The notes beneath the pieces are model-generated. The model did not search any database. It had not been told where the DNA came from and was given only the letters and a program-made list of their open reading frames with translations. DNA of 64,000 bases from Bernardetia sp. MNP-M8. Its GTDB lineage: Bacteria > Bacteroidota > Bacteroidia > Cytophagales > Bernardetiaceae. The translations under genes and the position numbers were made by a program. The DNA lies in assembly GCF_037126285.1 (NCBI RefSeq), contig NZ_CP147012.1, positions 2,440,001 to 2,504,000 on the forward strand, read 5' to 3'. How positions within the stretch are numbered: position 1 is the stretch's first letter; every line of letters starts with the position of its first letter. This document shows positions 8,682-17,980 of this stretch, in pieces.

Positions 8682-10349
8682 TTATTGAATATAGCTTGCT
8701 GTCATTGTCCAGCCATTATACCAAGGCGTTGTACCTGGTTCGATAGCACCTCTGTAAGCAGCAGGACTAAGGAAAGTATTAGAAGTTTCTGATACATCTC
8801 CACCTGTAGCTGTCGGAACTAAGTTTGAACGAGTTATACCCAAATCCTCTACTTTATTTCCAGACTCTGTGAAATAAGTAGCAAGGTCTAATTTAGCAGC
8901 ATCTAAAACAGCAGCATCTATATCTGCACCTGAAGGAGTAATAATATCAGAAAGGGCAGCTACATCATTACTAGCAACATTAAAGAATGTATTATTCATT
9001 ACTTTTAAAGTTCCTTCTTGAAAACGTTTGTAACTATTTTCACCACTTGGAGTAAGTTGAACAGCAAGACCTTGCTCAAAACCTACAAAAATACTGTTGT
9101 GGTATTCTCCACCTGCATTATCTTGGAAATAGAATACTCTGTTTTTTCCACCATTTCCTCTACCTACATAAGTAGCATTATAGAAAGTAGCAGTTGCATA
9201 TGGCTGAGCATCTTTAGGAGAATCTCCACCGTCATGCTCACCACCATTTTCACCATCATCTGTACGTTGATAAGCTACAACAAATTGATTAATTCCTCTA
9301 AAACCTAAGTCAGTATCGTATGCTTCGTCTCCACAAGCTGTAGAAACAAGATATTTAGCATTTACAGTTCCACCAAACCACTCAAATCCGTCGTCTTGGT
9401 TTGCAAATACTTCGATGTGGTCAATTTTAGTTCCTCTACCAACAGCACCAAGAGTAAGACCATTGATTTCGTTGTTAGCAGCAATTGAAGTACCACCGTG
9501 ACGAATAGAAATATAGCTAAGTTCTCCAGAGTTATCATCATCATCCGTTCCACCATAAAGACCACGACCTTCAGTAGTTGGAATACCTTCAATAGATGCT
9601 TCAGCAGTACCACGAGCAATTGTAGTTTTTCCTAAAACAATAACACCACCCCAAAGACCATTTTCTACGCCTAAAGAACCATCCAATGGATCTTTTTCAG
9701 CAGTAAAAATAATTGGTTCGGCAGCTGTTCCTTTTGCCATAATTTTAGCACCACGAGCTACAACAAGTGCAGAAGCACTTTCTTGCTCACCTGGTTTTGC
9801 TTTCACTACTGTACCTGCTTCAATAGTAAGAGTTTGTCCTTCGTTTACGAATACAAAGCCATCAAGAATCCAAACTTTATCTTTTGTCCAAGTAATAGCT
9901 GTTTCACCAATACCAATTGGGTCAGCCTTTACAGTAACAGAAGCTCTACTTGTTGCAGCATCAGTTCCTGTTGTATAGTTAGCTGGATAAGTTGGTGGTG
10001 GTGGAGCATCTTCTCCAAGAACAGTAACAGTTTGAGTATTTGCATTAGTACCACCATCTCCACTAGCTGTAAGAGTTACCTGAACAGCTCCTTCAGTAGT
10101 AAAAGTAAATGTTGGATTTTTTTCTGTTGAGCTAAAAGCTGCACCTGTTGCAGACCAAACAAAAGTTTCTGCGTCTGTACTTGTGTTAGTAAAAGTTACT
10201 GTTTCGCCAACTTTAGGGCTTGTAGGACTAAATGTAAAAGAGGCTACTGGAGCTTTTTTTGTGTCATCTTCATCATCTTTACAGCTTACTAATACAAGAG
10301 CTGCAAATAGAAAAATGAATGCTAATTGAAAGAAATTTTGTAATTTCAT
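8682..10349 (-). CDS. Surface lipoprotein with PKD domain and beta-helix-like domain
   Basis: A 555-residue lipoprotein: lipobox LVLVSC with lipidated Cys23, then K-D-D-E-D-D. That matches the Lys-plus-acidic surface-export signal described for Bacteroidota lipoproteins, so I infer exposure at the cell surface. Residues of about 33-110 form a PKD (Ig-like) domain (PVASFTFSP...GETVTFTNTST). From about 150 onward the pattern 'LTIEAGTVVKAKPG...ALVVARGAKIMAKGTAAEPIIFTA' repeats like a right-handed beta-helix. Large conserved Trp/Gly blocks (GLWGGVIVLG, DDGFEWFGGTV) follow. It is upstream of the TonB receptor on the same strand and is probably its ligand-capturing partner. The ligand is unknown. 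Confidence 0.85.
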   Translation of the reverse strand: MKLQNFFQLAFIFLFAALVLVSCKDDEDDTKKAPVASFTFSPTSPKVGETVTFTNTSTDAETFVWSATGAAFSSTEKNPTFTFTTEGAVQVTLTASGDGGTNANTQTVTVLGEDAPPPPTYPANYTTGTDAATSRASVTVKADPIGIGETAITWTKDKVWILDGFVFVNEGQTLTIEAGTVVKAKPGEQESASALVVARGAKIMAKGTAAEPIIFTAEKDPLDGSLGVENGLWGGVIVLGKTTIARGTAEASIEGIPTTEGRGLYGGTDDDDNSGELSYISIRHGGTSIAANNEINGLTLGAVGRGTKIDHIEVFANQDDGFEWFGGTVNAKYLVSTACGDEAYDTDLGFRGINQFVVAYQRTDDGENGGEHDGGDSPKDAQPYATATFYNATYVGRGNGGKNRVFYFQDNAGGEYHNSIFVGFEQGLAVQLTPSGENSYKRFQEGTLKVMNNTFFNVASNDVAALSDIITPSGADIDAAVLDAAKLDLATYFTESGNKVEDLGITRSNLVPTATGGDVSETSNTFLSPAAYRGAIEPGTTPWYNGWTMTASYIQ

Positions 10350-10798
10350 TGGATTAAATTAATTTAGATTAATCTTAGTGAATTGATTTTGAACAATAAT
10401 ATTTGTTCGGAAAGTTTTTAGTGCTTTTGTCTAAACTTGATGCAAAAGAACAACCTTATCTTTACTATGAAATTGCTTCAATATTAACATTACGTTACGT
10501 AACAAACTGTTCACATTTAATTTACAATGAGGTCTTTTACTCTTAGTGATTAGGAGCGATTTGCTTATAATTAACTTATACTTTTAATATTAGAAATCTT
10601 GAAATTAAATATTCTAACAAAATTGCACTAGTATAAAATCTAAAATAGAGAAGAGTAGTTAATTTTAAATTTATTCTATATAATAAACCGACTGAGTTTT
10701 TAATTTAGTTTTTTGCTACAAAAAAAGTATATTGCCTTATAAAACAAAGTCAGGTTATTTATTCCTGTATTCTATTCTCTTATTTTTATAGGTTGGTT
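10350..10798. promoter_or_regulatory. Divergent regulatory region with GTTACGTAAC palindrome
   Basis: About 450 bases between the lipoprotein/receptor operon (leftward) and the universal stress gene (rightward). It contains a perfect 10-bp palindrome, GTTACGTAAC at 10494-10503, inside 'ATTACGTTACGTAACAAA'. This is a possible operator but is not supported by a second copy. The rest is A/T-rich with no small reading frame that I trust. Confidence 0.35.
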
Positions 10799-11656
10799 AT
10801 GCAAAAAATTCTAGTTCCAGTTGATTTTTCTAAGCCTTCAGAGGCTGCTCTAAATTACGCACTACATTTTGCCCAAGTAATTGGGGCTGAAATTATTTTA
10901 CTTCATGTAGCTTGTGCTCCTTTACCTTCTGCTACTAATTATCATCTTCATGTAGGCTTATTAAAAGAAGAAGTAGAAAAAGGAAAAGCAAAATTAGAAG
11001 AGTATATAAATCAATTTTCTGAATTAACTTATCTAGATGGGAGTGGAAAGCTCAAAATCATATCTATTTTGGAGAGTGAGGATGGAATAATTCCTTCTAT
11101 TGAAAAAGTTTCGAAAGAGCATGGAGCTTTTTTAGTTGTTATGGGAACTCATGGAATGACACGAGCAGAAGAAATTTTGTTAGGAAGTGTAACAGCTGAT
11201 ATTATTGCTTCTAAAGAAACTCCTGCTGTATTAGCTATTCCTAGTAATGCAACATTTTCAAATTGGGAACGCATTGTTTATGCTGCTGATTTTTCTGAAA
11301 AAGATGAGAAAGTAATTGATATTCTTTTAGAACTGGCTAGTTATTTTCCAAATTCGAAAGTAGATTATTTACATATCAGTAATGATAAAGAGCGTATTGA
11401 AGATATCGATAGACTTCATCGTTTGAAAGCAGCTTTTAAGAAAATACCTGTTTCTATGTTGGACTTTAGATTCAGAGAAAATGATGATTTAGATAAAGGA
11501 ATAGATGGCTATTTAGAAAGTTACGAAACAAGTATTTTGGTTATGCTTACTCATCATCGTAATTTCTTTGAGAGTTTATGGCATAGAAGTAAAGCAAAGG
11601 AAATAAGTTTTCATACTGATGTGCCTTTATTAGTATTGAAGACAAATTCAATTTGA
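10799..11656 (+). CDS. Universal stress protein, tandem UspA domains
   Basis: A 285-residue cytoplasmic protein with two UspA domains. The first (1-145) begins MQKILVPVDFSKPSEAAL and carries the ATP-binding 'MGTHG...LGSVT' loop (GxxG-type). The second (about 155-285) begins 'WERIVYAADFSEKDEKV' and has a weaker version of the loop (LTHHRNFFESLWHRS), so it may not bind nucleotide. I chose the ATG at 10799; the longer frame opens with TTG two codons upstream. Single gene with its own promoter region; a role in general stress tolerance is inferred from the family. Confidence 0.9.
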   Translation: MQKILVPVDFSKPSEAALNYALHFAQVIGAEIILLHVACAPLPSATNYHLHVGLLKEEVEKGKAKLEEYINQFSELTYLDGSGKLKIISILESEDGIIPSIEKVSKEHGAFLVVMGTHGMTRAEEILLGSVTADIIASKETPAVLAIPSNATFSNWERIVYAADFSEKDEKVIDILLELASYFPNSKVDYLHISNDKERIEDIDRLHRLKAAFKKIPVSMLDFRFRENDDLDKGIDGYLESYETSILVMLTHHRNFFESLWHRSKAKEISFHTDVPLLVLKTNSI

Positions 11657-11721
11657 AAATAGATTTAGATAATTAGAAGTAAAAATTTAGAAAGAGATTT
11701 TCTAGAATATTAATTTGTCAA

Positions 11722-12774
11722 ATGATTGCATATTTTTTAAAAAAATTGGGATATGGTTTTCTAGTCATTTTTGGAGTGACTGTAGTGGTGTTTTTTATAT
11801 TTCATGCACTACCTGGTGATCCTACAAAGATGATTGCAGGACCTCGTTCTACACCTGAAACTATTGCCATAATCAAAACTGATTTAGGTTTGGATAAGCC
11901 TTTAAGCACTCAATTTGCCTATTATCTGAATGATTTGTCTATTGTTTCTGTTCATGAAGACACAAAAAGCAATCAAGTAAAATATGATTACATCAAACTT
12001 TTTAGTATTTCAGATAAAGCATTTGTAGTCAAAAAACCGTATCTAAGAAAATCTTATTATAGTGATAGCCGAGTAGATGAAATGCTCTTCGACAGAGTAA
12101 GTGCAACTCTTGTTTTGTCAGTGGCTGCAATGATTTTTGCTACTTTTTTTGGAGTAATTTTTGGAATTATTTGTGCGCTCAAACAAAACTCTTTTTTAGA
12201 CCATGCCTTAGTTTCAATTTCAGTCTTGGGTATTTCTACACCTTCTTTTGTAGCAGCCATTTTTATAGCTCTCATTTTTGGATATTATTTAAGTGAATAC
12301 ACAGGACTTGACATGACAGGTTCACTTTGGATAATGAGTGTCTTTGATGGAAAGCAATTAGCTCTAAAAAATATTATTTTACCTGCTTTTACACTTGGTT
12401 TGCGTCCCTTGGCAATTATTACCCAACTCACACGCTCTTCGATGATAGAAGAACTTTCTAAAGATTATGTCAGAACAGCACGAGCAAAAGGATTGCCTCA
12501 ATATATTGTTATTTTCAAACATACACTCAAAAATGCTATCAATCCTGTTGTAACAGCTATCTCAAACTGGCTTGCTACACTTATAGCAGGTGCTTTTTTT
12601 GTAGAATATGTATTTAGTTGGAAAGGATTGGGCTGGCTTACAATTGATGCCGTTCAAAAACTTGACCTTCCTGTTGTGATGGGGGCAACACTTGTGGTAG
12701 CTGTCATTTTTGTAATTATTACGCTTATTGTAGATTTATTGTATGCGTTACTTGACCCTCGTGTTAGGGCATAA
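11722..12774 (+). CDS. ABC transporter permease, DppB/OppB family
   Basis: A 350-residue inner-membrane permease with six predicted helices. The N-terminal 'ALPGDP' block and the EAA loop (ARAKGLPQYIVIFKHTLKNA) are typical of the DppB/OppB half of peptide or nickel ABC importers. An insertion of about 50 residues after the first helix (near 75-120) forms a larger periplasmic loop than in most members. No partner permease (OppC), ATPase or binding protein is adjacent, so the rest of the transporter must be encoded elsewhere. A terminator follows directly. Confidence 0.88.
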   Translation: MIAYFLKKLGYGFLVIFGVTVVVFFIFHALPGDPTKMIAGPRSTPETIAIIKTDLGLDKPLSTQFAYYLNDLSIVSVHEDTKSNQVKYDYIKLFSISDKAFVVKKPYLRKSYYSDSRVDEMLFDRVSATLVLSVAAMIFATFFGVIFGIICALKQNSFLDHALVSISVLGISTPSFVAAIFIALIFGYYLSEYTGLDMTGSLWIMSVFDGKQLALKNIILPAFTLGLRPLAIITQLTRSSMIEELSKDYVRTARAKGLPQYIVIFKHTLKNAINPVVTAISNWLATLIAGAFFVEYVFSWKGLGWLTIDAVQKLDLPVVMGATLVVAVIFVIITLIVDLLYALLDPRVRA

Positions 12775-12806
12775 AAAAAACGCCTATAAATTTATAAGCG
12801 TTTTTT
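12775..12806 (+). terminator. Rho-independent terminator
   Basis: Stem AAAAAACGC / GCGTTTTTT with an inner TATA-AATT-TATA fold. It begins right after the permease stop codon and ends in a T-run. Confidence 0.85.
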
Positions 12807-12842
12807 GAATAACATACAGAGTAATTTACTTTTTTGTTATAA

Positions 12843-12985
12843 TAAACGTTATCACGGTTGTTTACAGGTCTAATAATTAGCAAGTTATAGAAAAACAAAC
12901 CAGTCTTATTTTTCCATAGCGCAGGGTTTGCAAACCCTGCGCTATGGAAAAATGAACATTACTAATTTAACCGTGATAACGTTTA
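12843..12985. repeat. Nested palindromic element: 46-bp perfect palindrome inside a 17-bp inverted repeat
   Basis: Outer arms at 12843-12859 (TAAACGTTATCACGGTT) and 12969-12985 are perfect reverse complements. Between them, 12908-12953 is a perfect 46-bp palindrome centred at 12930/12931, with core GCAGGGTTTGCAAACCCTGC. It lies between convergent genes after a normal terminator, so it is not needed for termination. See findings for related elements. Confidence 0.9.
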
Positions 12986-12999
12986 ATAACAATAACAAG

Positions 13000-15171
13000 T
13001 TATTTTTTCTCACTTACTTCATTTTTAGGAAGCGTTTCGAATCCCATATTATAAAGTGTAAAAGCAAAAATATCAGCATTTTCTTCAATTGTTTTGCTAG
13101 TTGGTTTTCCTGCACCATGACCAGCATCTGTTTCAATACGAATCATTACAGGATTATTTCCTTTGTGTTTGTCTTGTAACTCGGCAGCAAATTTGAATGA
13201 GTGAGCAGGAACAACTCTATCGTCATGGTCGCCAGTAACAACAAGTGTTGCAGGATAAGAAACTCCTTCTTTTACATTATGAACAGGAGAATACCCTTTT
13301 ATATATTCAAACATTTCTTTGTTCTGTTCAGAAGTTCCATAATCATACGCCCAACCTGCACCAGCTGTAAAGGTATGATAACGAAGCATATCCAAAACAC
13401 CAACAGCAGGAATGGCTACTTTCATAAGGTCTGGACGTTGAGTCATAACTGCACCTACCAAAAGCCCTCCATTCGAACCTCCTTTTATTGCTAAATATTC
13501 ACTAGAAGTGTATTTTTCTTTGATTAAAAATTCAGCAGCAGCAATAAAATCATCAAAAACATTTTGTTTTTTGAGTTGAGTTCCTGCATCATGCCACTCT
13601 TTTCCATATTCTCCTCCACCTCTAAGATTTGCAACAGCATAAACGCCTCCTTGCTCCAACCACACTGAATTAATTACACTAAAACTAGGAGTAAGGCTAA
13701 TATTAAATCCACCATAACCATACAAAATAGTTGGATTTTTACCATTTAATTCTGTTCCCTTTTTATAAGTAATAATCATAGGAATCTTTGTTCCATCTTT
13801 TGAGTTATAAAAAACTTGCTTTGATTCGTAATTATCTGAATTGAAATCAATAGCAGGTTTCCAGTACGATTCGTATTCTCCAGTTTCTGCATCAAATTTA
13901 TAAATGCTACTTGGTGTATTATAATTGGTGAAAGAAAAATACATTTCCTTATCTTCTTTTTTTCCACCAAAACCACCAGCACTTCCTACCCCTGGTAATT
14001 TTATTTCTCTGATTTCTTTTCCATTCATATCATACTGAACAACTTTAGAAATAGCATCTACCATATATTCAGCAAACAAATATCCACCACCTGAAGAAGC
14101 ACTCAAAACGTTTTCTGTATGAGGAATTACATCTTTCCAATTTTCAGGAGTTGGCTTTGAAGCATCTGTCATCACTACTTTCTGATTTGGCGCATCTAGG
14201 TTTGTAACCAAATAAAGTTTTGAACCTTCATTATCCATTAAATATGTATCACTATCTTCATTACCTACAATAGTAACCAAAGGAGAATTTGCTTTTGATA
14301 AATCTTTAATAAAAAGTTTATTACCAGAGGTTGCATTACTTCCAGAGATGAGCAAATAGTTTTCATCTTCTGTAACAGAGCCACCTACATATCTGTGTTT
14401 TTGGTCTGCTGTTGCTCCAAAAATAACTTTGTCTTCACTTTGAGGAGTTCCTACTTTATGAAAGTATAATTTATGTTGGTCTGTTTTGGCTGAAAGTTCA
14501 CTTCCCTCTGGTTTATCATAGCTAGAATAATAAAAACCGTCGTTTCCTTTCCAACTTATACCACTAAATTTCACATTTTTGAGTGTGTCTTCAATTGCTT
14601 CTTTACTTTCTGTATCAATTACAATTACTTTTCTCCAATCGCTTCCACCTTCTGAAATTTGGTAGGCTGCACGAGAACCATCTTTTGAAAAATCAAGTCC
14701 TGCCATTGAAACAGTTCCATCTTTTGAAAATGTATTTGGGTCAATAAAAACTTGGTCTTTTTCTTCGCCTTCTTTTTTTCTATAAACGACATATTGATTT
14801 TGCAATCCATCATTTTTGTAGAAATAAGTATAATTTCCTTCTTTAAATGGACTAGATATTTTCTCATAATTCCAGACCTTCTCTAACTGATTTTTGAGCT
14901 GCTCACGGTAAGGAATAGATTTTAGGTAATCGAAAGTGACTTTGTTTTGAGCTTTTACCCAGCTTTCTGTTTCTGTGCTTCGGTCGTCTTCTAACCAACG
15001 ATAAGGATCTTTGATAACCGTTTCAAAGTAAGTATCTTCTACTGTTCCTTTTTTTGTTTCAGGATATTCAAATGTAACAGGCATTTTTTCTTCTTGGGTT
15101 TCTTTTTTTTCTGTTCCACAAGCTGAAAGCAAAGTTGCAGCAATGGATAATTGTAAGACTATTTTTTTCAT
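13000..15171 (-). CDS. Prolyl oligopeptidase family serine peptidase, lipoprotein
   Basis: A 723-residue S9A peptidase cleaving after proline in short peptides. It has a lipoprotein signal (ATLLSAC, Cys18), so it is anchored outside the cytoplasm. The N-terminal half (about 33-430) is the seven-bladed propeller. The C-terminal half is the alpha/beta hydrolase domain with nucleophile Ser566 in GGSNGG, the acid in GDHDDRV (Asp650/651) and His685 in AGHGAG. The '[15 protein letters not shown]' block is typical of S9A. Full family length and an intact triad indicate an active enzyme. It is monocistronic and converges with the orphan permease across a palindromic element. Confidence 0.95.
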   Translation of the reverse strand: MKKIVLQLSIAATLLSACGTEKKETQEEKMPVTFEYPETKKGTVEDTYFETVIKDPYRWLEDDRSTETESWVKAQNKVTFDYLKSIPYREQLKNQLEKVWNYEKISSPFKEGNYTYFYKNDGLQNQYVVYRKKEGEEKDQVFIDPNTFSKDGTVSMAGLDFSKDGSRAAYQISEGGSDWRKVIVIDTESKEAIEDTLKNVKFSGISWKGNDGFYYSSYDKPEGSELSAKTDQHKLYFHKVGTPQSEDKVIFGATADQKHRYVGGSVTEDENYLLISGSNATSGNKLFIKDLSKANSPLVTIVGNEDSDTYLMDNEGSKLYLVTNLDAPNQKVVMTDASKPTPENWKDVIPHTENVLSASSGGGYLFAEYMVDAISKVVQYDMNGKEIREIKLPGVGSAGGFGGKKEDKEMYFSFTNYNTPSSIYKFDAETGEYESYWKPAIDFNSDNYESKQVFYNSKDGTKIPMIITYKKGTELNGKNPTILYGYGGFNISLTPSFSVINSVWLEQGGVYAVANLRGGGEYGKEWHDAGTQLKKQNVFDDFIAAAEFLIKEKYTSSEYLAIKGGSNGGLLVGAVMTQRPDLMKVAIPAVGVLDMLRYHTFTAGAGWAYDYGTSEQNKEMFEYIKGYSPVHNVKEGVSYPATLVVTGDHDDRVVPAHSFKFAAELQDKHKGNNPVMIRIETDAGHGAGKPTSKTIEENADIFAFTLYNMGFETLPKNEVSEKK

Positions 15172-15386
15172 TGTGTGTATTTTGATATAAAATGAAATAA
15201 TTGCGGTAAGACCAATAACTAATTATTCTAATTTGTACGATAAAATACAGAATAATTACAGGTTATTGTTGTAAAATTAGTTAATCAATCAAGAAAAACA
15301 AGTTTAATACTTCAAAAACTACTTTTTGATAATCCTTCATTTTATAACTACTTTTGATTCCTTAAACAGAATGCACAAAAAACGAA

Positions 15387-16928
15387 ATGTATAAAAAATT
15401 TCTTTCTCAAACAGCCATTTACGGACTTACTGGAATAGTTGGTAGATTGCTCAATTATTTACTTACACCTTTCTACACAGGGATTTTCCTTCCTGATGAA
15501 TATGGTGGTATGTCCGTTTTTTATGCTTATGCAGCACTTCTGAATGTGATTTACACACATGGAATGGAAACGACTTACTTTCGTTTTATATCTAAAAATA
15601 ATGAAGGAAATAATGAGGATGAGAATAATCCATCCTCTAAAAATGGGAAGCCTTACAATCTTTCTCTAAGTTCTGTCATGTTTACTTCGCTCATTTTGAG
15701 TAGTTTGATGTGGATTTTTGCAGAGCCAATAGCTGTTTTTTTAGAATATCCCAATAATGCACAGTTTGTAAAGTGGTTTGCTGGTATTATTGCCATTGAT
15801 TCTATCGTTGCGATTCCGTATGCAAGATTGAGAGCAGAAGGAAAAGCAATGAAATTTGCATCTCTTCGAATGACAGTTATTGTTCTTACTCTTTTTCTCA
15901 ATTTTTTCTTTCTTTATTTTTGTAAAAACAGTGTAGAAGGAACACAGTTTTTATTTTTTCAAGAGTATGCAAAACTAATTTATGACCCAGAAATTGCTTT
16001 AGGTTATGTTTTTTTAGCCACCTTGATTGCAAACTCTTCTGTTATTCCACTGCTTTGGAAAGAATTTAAAGATTTTCGTTTTACATTCAATTGGAAAAAG
16101 AACTGGGCAGATTTCAAACCTATGCTTTTATATGCCTATCCGTTACTTTTTGCAGGAATTGCCTATGCGATTAATGAAGTAATTGATAGAAGTTTATTAC
16201 AAAAATGGCTTCCTGATAATTTTTATCCAAATAAATCTCCAATGGATGCAGTAGGAATTTATTCAGCCTGTTACAAACTTTCTATTTTTATCACTTTAGC
16301 TGTTCAAGCCTTTAAATATGGTGCAGAGCCGTTTTTTTTCTCACAAGCTAGTCAGAAAGATTCTCCCAAAACGTTTGCTACCATTACTCATTTTTTTACG
16401 ATTGTCTGTGTTTTGATGATGCTAGGAGTGAGTTTGAATATGGAATGGATAGCAAATATTTTTATCACAAATAAAGAATATCACGAAGGACTTTTTATTG
16501 TTCCGATTCTGCTTTTGGCAAATATTTGTTTGGGATTATATTATAATTTTTCGGTTTGGTTTAAGGTTTCTGACCGTACACATTTTGGACTTTGGATAAG
16601 CCTTGCAGGTGCAGCTATTACAATTAGTTTCAATTTTATTTTGATTCCTTTTTATGGTTATTTTGGAAGTGCGATTGCGACACTTTCTTGTTATTTTTTT
16701 ATGGCAGCTTTGTGTTATCTTTTGGGTAGAAAATACCAACCTATTCCTTATCCGATTCTGAAAATGATTTTGTATTTAGGAATTTCTACAGCACTTATTT
16801 TTATTTGTTTGAATATAGAATGGACAGGGTTTTGGCAAAAACATTTGATTCAAAATGGATTACTTATTTTGTTTTTAGTAGTTACTATTTTGGTAGAATA
16901 TCGAACTTTTAGGAAATTGAAGAAGTAA
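15387..16928 (+). CDS. Polysaccharide/lipid-linked oligosaccharide flippase (Wzx-like, MATE/MOP fold)
   Basis: A 513-residue integral membrane protein with about 14 helices. It begins 'KKFLSQTAIYGLTGIVGRLLNYLLTPFYT', the usual opening of polysaccharide-export (PST/MOP) flippases, and has the later 'PLLFAGIAYAINEVIDRSLLQKWLP' block. It would move undecaprenyl-linked or other lipid-linked glycans across the inner membrane. No glycosyltransferase genes adjoin it, so it is not part of a visible capsule or O-antigen cluster. It is followed by a double-hairpin palindromic element rather than a classical terminator. Confidence 0.88.
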   Translation: MYKKFLSQTAIYGLTGIVGRLLNYLLTPFYTGIFLPDEYGGMSVFYAYAALLNVIYTHGMETTYFRFISKNNEGNNEDENNPSSKNGKPYNLSLSSVMFTSLILSSLMWIFAEPIAVFLEYPNNAQFVKWFAGIIAIDSIVAIPYARLRAEGKAMKFASLRMTVIVLTLFLNFFFLYFCKNSVEGTQFLFFQEYAKLIYDPEIALGYVFLATLIANSSVIPLLWKEFKDFRFTFNWKKNWADFKPMLLYAYPLLFAGIAYAINEVIDRSLLQKWLPDNFYPNKSPMDAVGIYSACYKLSIFITLAVQAFKYGAEPFFFSQASQKDSPKTFATITHFFTIVCVLMMLGVSLNMEWIANIFITNKEYHEGLFIVPILLLANICLGLYYNFSVWFKVSDRTHFGLWISLAGAAITISFNFILIPFYGYFGSAIATLSCYFFMAALCYLLGRKYQPIPYPILKMILYLGISTALIFICLNIEWTGFWQKHLIQNGLLILFLVVTILVEYRTFRKLKK

Positions 16929-16930
16929 AT

Positions 16931-16996
16931 GTAGCCGACAGTTTCCAAACTGTCGTGTGCTATGGCATTTCTGACAGTTTGGAAACTGTCAGCTAC
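16931..16996. repeat. Double-hairpin palindromic element
   Basis: Two 24-base arms (16931-16954 and 16973-16996) are reverse complements with one mismatch. Each arm is itself a hairpin (GACAGTTT-CC-AAACTGTC). The spacer is 18 bases. It starts three bases after the flippase stop codon. Confidence 0.9.
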
Positions 16997-17227
16997 GAAA
17001 AGACAATTAAAATTATTTCCAAAAAAAGAAACTTTTTCAAACCCAAATCCGTTATAATAGCGTACTTTAAATTTACACCTTTCTCATTACTTGCAAAAAA
17101 ATACCTTTTCTAATCGCTGACAGTTTTCGTTTAAGTACAGGAAACTTGAGATATAGAAAGGGTATTTTTTTTGTCTAAATTTTTGCGTAGCTTTTTGGTT
17201 TAATTGCTTAACATAAATCAGACTACA

Positions 17228-17827
17228 ATGAAATTACATTTTTGCACATTCGTTTTTTTATTATCCTGCACTACTTTTTTTCTGTTTAGCTCCTCACTTT
17301 TTGCTCAAATAGATAGTACAGAAAATAGAATCAAAACAAAGAAAATTAAAGAAAAAAAATCTACGCATCTGTGGGGAATAAATCCTTTTATTACTGTCGA
17401 ACCTTTTTATGAAAAAGGTGAATTTGACATCAATATTTTGCCTATTGTCTATCAAACCTCATTTTCTAAGCGAGTTGATTTTAGAATAAATCCAATTCTT
17501 AATTTGGGAATACGCCAAGATTTTAATGAATTTAGTCATATCGGTTTTGAAGCTGCTTTACCTATTTTTATTTTTAAAAAAGAAGAACGTTATCTTCCTT
17601 CAAAAGGCTTTTTTTTAGCTCCTGTTCTTAGTCTTACAAATTCACCCTCACAATCAAAAATGAATTACGGATATTGGGGAGAAGTTGGTTATAATCTACT
17701 AATTGACGAAAAATTTGGGCTTTCATTTGGCTTACAATACGGCAAAACTCAATTTGTATATAAAGTAGGAGAAAATGAAACTACAAATCATTTTGGATTG
17801 AAAATTATTTTTGGAAAATGGTATTAA
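17228..17827 (+). CDS. Exported beta-barrel-like protein of unknown function
   Basis: A 199-residue protein starting at the ATG that opens the signal peptide (MKLHFCTFVFLLSC...LFAQ); the longer frame adds eight residues with no role. The mature part alternates polar and aromatic residues in short strands (FITVEPFYEKGEFDINILPI, then GLSFGLQYGKTQFVYKVG) and ends in 'GLKIIFGKWY'. This fits a small outer-membrane beta-barrel. No family recognised. It stands alone, followed by a CAACGA-type inverted repeat. Confidence 0.65.
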   Translation: MKLHFCTFVFLLSCTTFFLFSSSLFAQIDSTENRIKTKKIKEKKSTHLWGINPFITVEPFYEKGEFDINILPIVYQTSFSKRVDFRINPILNLGIRQDFNEFSHIGFEAALPIFIFKKEERYLPSKGFFLAPVLSLTNSPSQSKMNYGYWGEVGYNLLIDEKFGLSFGLQYGKTQFVYKVGENETTNHFGLKIIFGKWY

Positions 17828-17838
17828 GAAAAAATAAT

Positions 17839-17870
17839 CCTCAACGACGCTTTCAAGCTCGTTGACGGTT
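17839..17870. repeat. Short inverted repeat, related to the one at 55077
   Basis: TCAACGA (17841-17847) pairs with TCGTTGA (17859-17865), with an inner GCTT/AAGC extension, followed by CGGTT. The words CCTCAACGACG and TCGTTGACGGTT recur in the opposite order at 55077-55108. Confidence 0.7.
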
Positions 17871-17980
17871 GTATGGAAATAGTATTTCAAAAAAAATAAA
17901 AATTTTTGTATGGAATTTTGTGAAGCTGTGCATCTACTTACCAAACAAACAAATTTATCTCACTTTAATTTTTATCGATT

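Noticed and set aside
9018-10130. Plus-strand open frames opposite the PKD lipoprotein gene (96 and 115 residues).
   Set aside because: They are antisense to a clear lipoprotein with domains, have Ser/Cys/Trp-rich low-complexity content, and no start context.
12928-13179. 83-residue plus-strand frame beginning in the 46-bp palindrome.
   Set aside because: It overlaps a repeat and the end of the prolyl oligopeptidase gene on the other strand; composition is Phe/Asn/Ser-rich noise.
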